Source: Mesorhizobium loti (lineage in GTDB: Bacteria > Pseudomonadota > Alphaproteobacteria > Rhizobiales > Rhizobiaceae). From it: a stretch of 64,000 nucleotides of DNA. Shown here piece after piece: positions 60,697 through 64,000 of this stretch (positions within the stretch are counted from its first letter, which is position 1; each line of letters starts with the position of its first letter). The DNA is taken from contig NZ_QGGH01000010.1 in NCBI RefSeq assembly GCF_003148495.1, forward strand, positions 1 through 64,000, read 5' to 3'. The notes beneath the pieces were generated by a model that was given only the letters and a program-made list of their open reading frames with translations, was not told the DNA's origin and did not search any database. Both the position numbers and the translations under genes were made by a program.

Positions 60697-62166
60697 TTAC
60701 CCGAGATCAAGTGTTTTTGAGAAACAGGTTTTCAGGAGGGTCCGAAATTTCTGCATAGTCTTTTCGGTTGTCTGCGCATCGGCAGCCGCAAAGCCCATGA
60801 CAAGACCGTTTTGCTCCGTGCCGTGACGGTACTGGATCGACAGCGCCGAGACATTGATGCCCTGCTGGAGCGCCGCCTCGGCGACCGCCCTGTCGCTGCA
60901 TATGTCGCGGAAAATGCCGACGACCTGGATGCCGGATTCGGTCGTGTGGAAATCCAGCCATTCGCCGAGATGCCTTTGCGCACTTTCCAGAAAGAACTGC
61001 CGCCTCTCCGCATAGAGCCGCCGCATGCGCCTGAGGTGGCGGGTGAAATGCCCCTCATTCATGAAGTCGGCCAGCGCGGCCTGGGTCAGCAAGGGGGCGA
61101 ACTGGCCGGTCACGCTCAGCGCCGAGACGATCGTATGGTCGATCGCCTTGGGCACCACCAGGAAGCCTAGCCGCATGGCGGGGAAAAGGATCTTGGCGAA
61201 GGTGCCGACATAGACCACGCGGTCTGACGCGCCGATGCCCTGGAGCGCTGGAATAGGCTGGCCCTGAAAGCGGTATTCGCCGTCATAGTCATCCTCGATG
61301 ATCCATGAGCGCCAGGTCTCGGCCATGTGCAGGAGATTGAGCCGCTGTTCCATCGGCATGGTTATGCCGAGAGGGTGATGGCAGGAGGGCGTCACAAAAA
61401 TCATGCGCGGAATGACAGGCGGTGGATCAAGGTCCCACCCTGCATTACTCACCCGCAGCGGGGCCAGTTTCGCCCCCGCCGAGACGAAAGCCGAACCCGC
61501 GCCGTAGTATCCTGGTTCCTCCATCCATACCGTGTCGCCTTCATCGATCAGCAGCCGAGCCAGAAGATCGAACGCCGACTGGGCACCATTGGTGACGACG
61601 ATCTGTTCGGGGCTGCACTTCACGCCCCGCGAAGCCGTGAGATAGCGAGCTATGGCTTCGCAAAGAGGGGGATAGCCTTTGACGTGATAGGTTCCGAAAA
61701 GGTCGATATGCGCGAATTTTGCGCGGCGACTGAGCAGCTTGGACCAGGTGTTGAAAGGAAAGTTATCCGGGTCCGGCATGCCGGGGTGAAAGGCCAGCAT
61801 GCCCGGCCGGCCATGATGGTAGGGTTGGGCGAGCATGGTCTGCCCACGCAAGGATATCGGGTTCTCGTCCGCTGCCGAGACATGTTCCTGCACGGCCGAA
61901 CGGGTTGGCAGATCCATCACCACTGAGGGCCTGCGCGGCCGCATGGCCAGGTAGCCTTCCAGCGCCAGTTGGTCGCAAGCAGCAATCACGGTGTTGCGGC
62001 CAACGTGCAGATCCCGCGCCATAACCCGTGTCGAGGGCAGCGCGTGACCGCTCGGCAACACGCGTTGCTCGATCAGATCACGCAACTGGACATAGAGCTG
62101 CCGATGCAAATTGGCGGGGCTGTCGCGATCCAGTGAAATGCCGTCGATCGGAAAACTGGTCTTCAT
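60697..62166 (-). CDS. MocR-type transcriptional regulator (GntR domain fused to class I aminotransferase)
   Basis: The 489-residue protein has an N-terminal GntR helix (NLHRQLYVQLRDLIEQRVL to RNTVIAACDQLALEGYLAMR) and an aminotransferase-like domain with the PLP lysine in VGTFAKILFPAMRLGF. The length matches S. meliloti MocR. It is divergent from the MocA-like oxidoreductase and IolE/MocC-like genes, across a 98-bp gap with three TGGTTCC-type repeats. Confidence 0.87.
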   Translation of the reverse strand: MKTSFPIDGISLDRDSPANLHRQLYVQLRDLIEQRVLPSGHALPSTRVMARDLHVGRNTVIAACDQLALEGYLAMRPRRPSVVMDLPTRSAVQEHVSAADENPISLRGQTMLAQPYHHGRPGMLAFHPGMPDPDNFPFNTWSKLLSRRAKFAHIDLFGTYHVKGYPPLCEAIARYLTASRGVKCSPEQIVVTNGAQSAFDLLARLLIDEGDTVWMEEPGYYGAGSAFVSAGAKLAPLRVSNAGWDLDPPPVIPRMIFVTPSCHHPLGITMPMEQRLNLLHMAETWRSWIIEDDYDGEYRFQGQPIPALQGIGASDRVVYVGTFAKILFPAMRLGFLVVPKAIDHTIVSALSVTGQFAPLLTQAALADFMNEGHFTRHLRRMRRLYAERRQFFLESAQRHLGEWLDFHTTESGIQVVGIFRDICSDRAVAEAALQQGINVSALSIQYRHGTEQNGLVMGFAAADAQTTEKTMQKFRTLLKTCFSKTLDLG

Positions 62167-62168
62167 TG

Positions 62169-62212
62169 TGGTTCCAAAAAATCAAAGCGATCTGGTTCTA
62201 ACAATGGAACCA
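62169..62212. promoter_or_regulatory. Repeated TGGTTCC motifs in the MocR divergent promoter
   Basis: TGGTTCCA (62169-62176), TGGTTCTA (62193-62200) and the inverted TGGAACCA (62205-62212) lie within 44 bp. The two direct copies are 24 bp apart, fitting the paired direct repeats bound by GabR/PdxR-type dimers. Confidence 0.65.
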
Positions 62213-62264
62213 AAGCAGTCCTAGGCTCAAGAAAAATGCGATCAGGTTCAGATGGGGCTGACCG

Positions 62265-63383
62265 ATGCAATGCATAAGGGTGGGTGTGATCGGTGCCGGT
62301 GGCGTTGCCCAGGTCGAACACATTCCCAATCTGCTCAAGTTGCACCGGCAGTTCGAGGTCCTCGGGGTCTATGATCCGTCGCAGAAAGTCCGCGCCTTTG
62401 TCGAAGAGGAGTTCGGCCTCAGGACATTTGCCGAGCTCGATGAGCTTCTTGCCATGCCGCTTGACGCCGTAGTCATAGCTTCGCCGGATGCGTTGCACCT
62501 GGAACAGAGTCTCGCTGCCCTCGCCAGGGGCCTGCACGTCTTCTGCGAAAAACCGCTTTGCTACGGTGCGCAAGACGTCGACGAATTGATCGCCGCCAGG
62601 GATCGCGCCGGAAAGGTGCTCCAGGTCGGCTATATGAAGCGCTTCGACCCAAGCTACGAGGCGGCACTGAAAATGCTGCCGGGCACGGCGCGGACGCTTC
62701 GCTACATTTCGGTCGAGGTCAACGATCCCGACGCCTGGCCCTTCATCCGGCACGCCTCCAGTTGCCGGGGTGACGACGTCGCGGCGGAATTGATTGCCTC
62801 GACCGAAGCAAGGCAGCGCGAGCAGGTGGACCGCGCGGTACCCGGGATCGACGATCCCAACGCGTTTCGCGGCTTCGTCGGCGCCTATTGTTCGTCGATC
62901 GTACACGACGTCAACGCCATCCATGGCTTGCTTGATGCGCTCGGCATCGCCGATGGCGAAATCGTCGGCGCCTGGCTGTTCGCCAAAGGCGAAGGCGGAC
63001 AGGGCGCCGTGCGACTGCTCAACGGCCAGGCATTGTGGAACATGGTCCACATCGCCACTCCAGGGCTGCCCGAATACCGCGAGCGCATAACGCTCTACTT
63101 CGACGACGCCTCGCTTGAGCTGGAATTCCCCTCGCCCTATCTCAACCATCAACCGACGCGGCTGACCATCCGCACCGGCGACGGCCACACGCTCTCCAGC
63201 CGCGACATCCGCAGCGGCTACGAAGAGGCATTCGTCGAGGAGTTGAAAGGTTTTTGGTCGGCGATCGTCGAAGGCACGCCAGTGCGCAACACGGCCGAAC
63301 ACGCTCGTCGCGACATGGTGCTTCTGGTCGGCCTCACGCGGCATCACCTTGCCCAACTCAAGCAATCAGGAGTTCGCCCGTGA
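62265..63383 (+). CDS. Gfo/Idh/MocA-family NAD(P)-dependent oxidoreductase
   Basis: The 372-residue protein begins with IRVGVIGAGGVAQVEHIPNLLK for dinucleotide binding, has the family EKP motif in FCEKPLCYGAQDVDELI, and the YMKRFDPSYEAAL strand of the substrate domain. It probably oxidises an inositol-type or sugar hydroxyl. It is divergent from a MocR-type regulator and overlaps the IolE-like gene by 4 nt (GTGA), an arrangement that recalls mocA and inositol loci. Confidence 0.87.
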   Translation: MQCIRVGVIGAGGVAQVEHIPNLLKLHRQFEVLGVYDPSQKVRAFVEEEFGLRTFAELDELLAMPLDAVVIASPDALHLEQSLAALARGLHVFCEKPLCYGAQDVDELIAARDRAGKVLQVGYMKRFDPSYEAALKMLPGTARTLRYISVEVNDPDAWPFIRHASSCRGDDVAAELIASTEARQREQVDRAVPGIDDPNAFRGFVGAYCSSIVHDVNAIHGLLDALGIADGEIVGAWLFAKGEGGQGAVRLLNGQALWNMVHIATPGLPEYRERITLYFDDASLELEFPSPYLNHQPTRLTIRTGDGHTLSSRDIRSGYEEAFVEELKGFWSAIVEGTPVRNTAEHARRDMVLLVGLTRHHLAQLKQSGVRP

Positions 63384-64000
63384 AGGTTCGCATCGGCATC
63401 AATCCGATCACCTGGACCAACGACGATGTGCCGGAACTCGGCGGCGATACGCCACTCGAGGTCTGTCTTCGCGAAACCAAACAGGCCGGCTATTCCGGCA
63501 CCGAGCTTGGCGGCAAGTTTCCGCGCCGGTCGGCTGAACTGAAGCCGATCATGGAGCAGTATGGACTTGCCGTGATCTCCGGCTGGTATGATGGCCGTTG
63601 CGACGAGAAGGATGTCGGCGCGGAAATGGATGCGATCACGCCGCATCTCCAGCTTCTGAAGGATATGGGCTCGACCCATGTCGTCTATGCAGACACCTCG
63701 CGAGGGCGCCACAATGCCATTTGGGGGCCGATCTCGCAGCGCCCGGCTCTTGGCACTGAGGAATGGCCGGCCTACGGCAGAAAACTGACCGCGCTGGCCG
63801 AGAGAATGGCGGATCTCGGCGTGCGCATGGCCTTTCATCACCATATGGGGACTATCGTCGAGACCGATGCCGAGGTGGGCTCGCTGATGCGGCACACCGG
63901 CGAGGCGGTCGGACTTCTCTACGACACCGGCCATTCGATCTTCTCAGGCGGCGACCCGCTGGCTTTGATCAAGGCGCATGTCAAACGCGTCGTGCATGTG
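63380..64000 (+). CDS. Inosose dehydratase (IolE/MocC)-like TIM-barrel protein, C-terminus beyond the window
   Basis: The visible 207 codons start at a GTG with AGGAG upstream and overlap the oxidoreductase stop. The translation gives VRIGINPITWTNDDVPELGGDTPLE, TELGGKFPR, LVISGWY-like GLAVISGWYDGR, VVYADTSRG, RMAFHHHMGTIVET and LLYDTGHSIFSGGDP, all IolE hallmarks, including the metal-binding Asp and His. IolE dehydrates 2-keto-myo-inositol, and MocC of rhizopine loci is a relative. The window edge cuts the gene. Confidence 0.88.
   Translation, partial: MKVRIGINPITWTNDDVPELGGDTPLEVCLRETKQAGYSGTELGGKFPRRSAELKPIMEQYGLAVISGWYDGRCDEKDVGAEMDAITPHLQLLKDMGSTHVVYADTSRGRHNAIWGPISQRPALGTEEWPAYGRKLTALAERMADLGVRMAFHHHMGTIVETDAEVGSLMRHTGEAVGLLYDTGHSIFSGGDPLALIKAHVKRVVHV

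Overview
The window reads as chromosomal DNA of a Rhizobiales alphaproteobacterium, most likely Mesorhizobium or a close relative. This is inferred from the high GC content, tightly overlapping catabolic operons, many ABC importers, a PmtA-like methyltransferase, two MocR-type regulators and a MocR/MocA/IolE-type inositol cluster. No rRNA, tRNA or CRISPR array was seen. About 50 protein genes are supported, most on the minus strand.

Layout. (1) 1-3604: start of etfB, a dimethylglycine-dehydrogenase-like flavoenzyme upstream of it in the same direction, and a divergent LysR regulator. (2) 3622-8618: an amino-acid-type ABC importer operon ending in an Asp/Glu-racemase-family protein and an aldo/keto reductase; one permease and the binding protein share a single reading frame. 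(3) 8960-9284: a truncated RraA-family fragment. (4) 9350-25276: a catabolic block made of a polyamine-type importer operon (with a GMC oxidoreductase and a TIM-barrel protein), a class III aminotransferase divergent from a MocR regulator, and an operon of ThDP enzyme, HisD paralogue and dimethylformamidase-like protein divergent from an XRE-type regulator. Related dyad motifs precede both operons, so they look like one regulon. This is the best candidate for an undescribed pathway. (5) 25842-33967: DedA, PmtA-like methyltransferase, a two-component system and an RND efflux pair, with decayed mobile-element remnants between kinase and pump. (6) 34182-47135: an 11-gene operon (CoA-transferase, SDR, sugar-type ABC importer, aldehyde dehydrogenase, HAD phosphatase, DapA-like aldolase, crotonase, GMC dehydrogenase, small ferredoxin-like-fold protein) with a divergent LacI regulator and three matching operator palindromes. 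(7) 47359-53110: an amino-acid-type importer with a GntR regulator, BtpA-family protein, ureidoglycolate-lyase-family protein and PfkB kinase.

(8) 53111-55542 looks like a mobile-element junction: a decayed integrase-like tail, a TetR/NTF2-like gene pair with strong operator repeats, and several palindromes, beside the 3' end of guaA, a known integration site for mesorhizobial elements. (9) 55543-60629: conserved chromosomal genes (guaA, an MTA/SAH-nucleosidase-like gene, thioesterase, RsmB-type methyltransferase, aquaporin Z). (10) 60697-64000: a MocR regulator divergent from a Gfo/Idh/MocA oxidoreductase and an IolE/MocC-type gene cut by the window edge, recalling rhizopine/inositol catabolism loci.

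Functions are family-level readings of the translations; substrates are mostly inferred from context.
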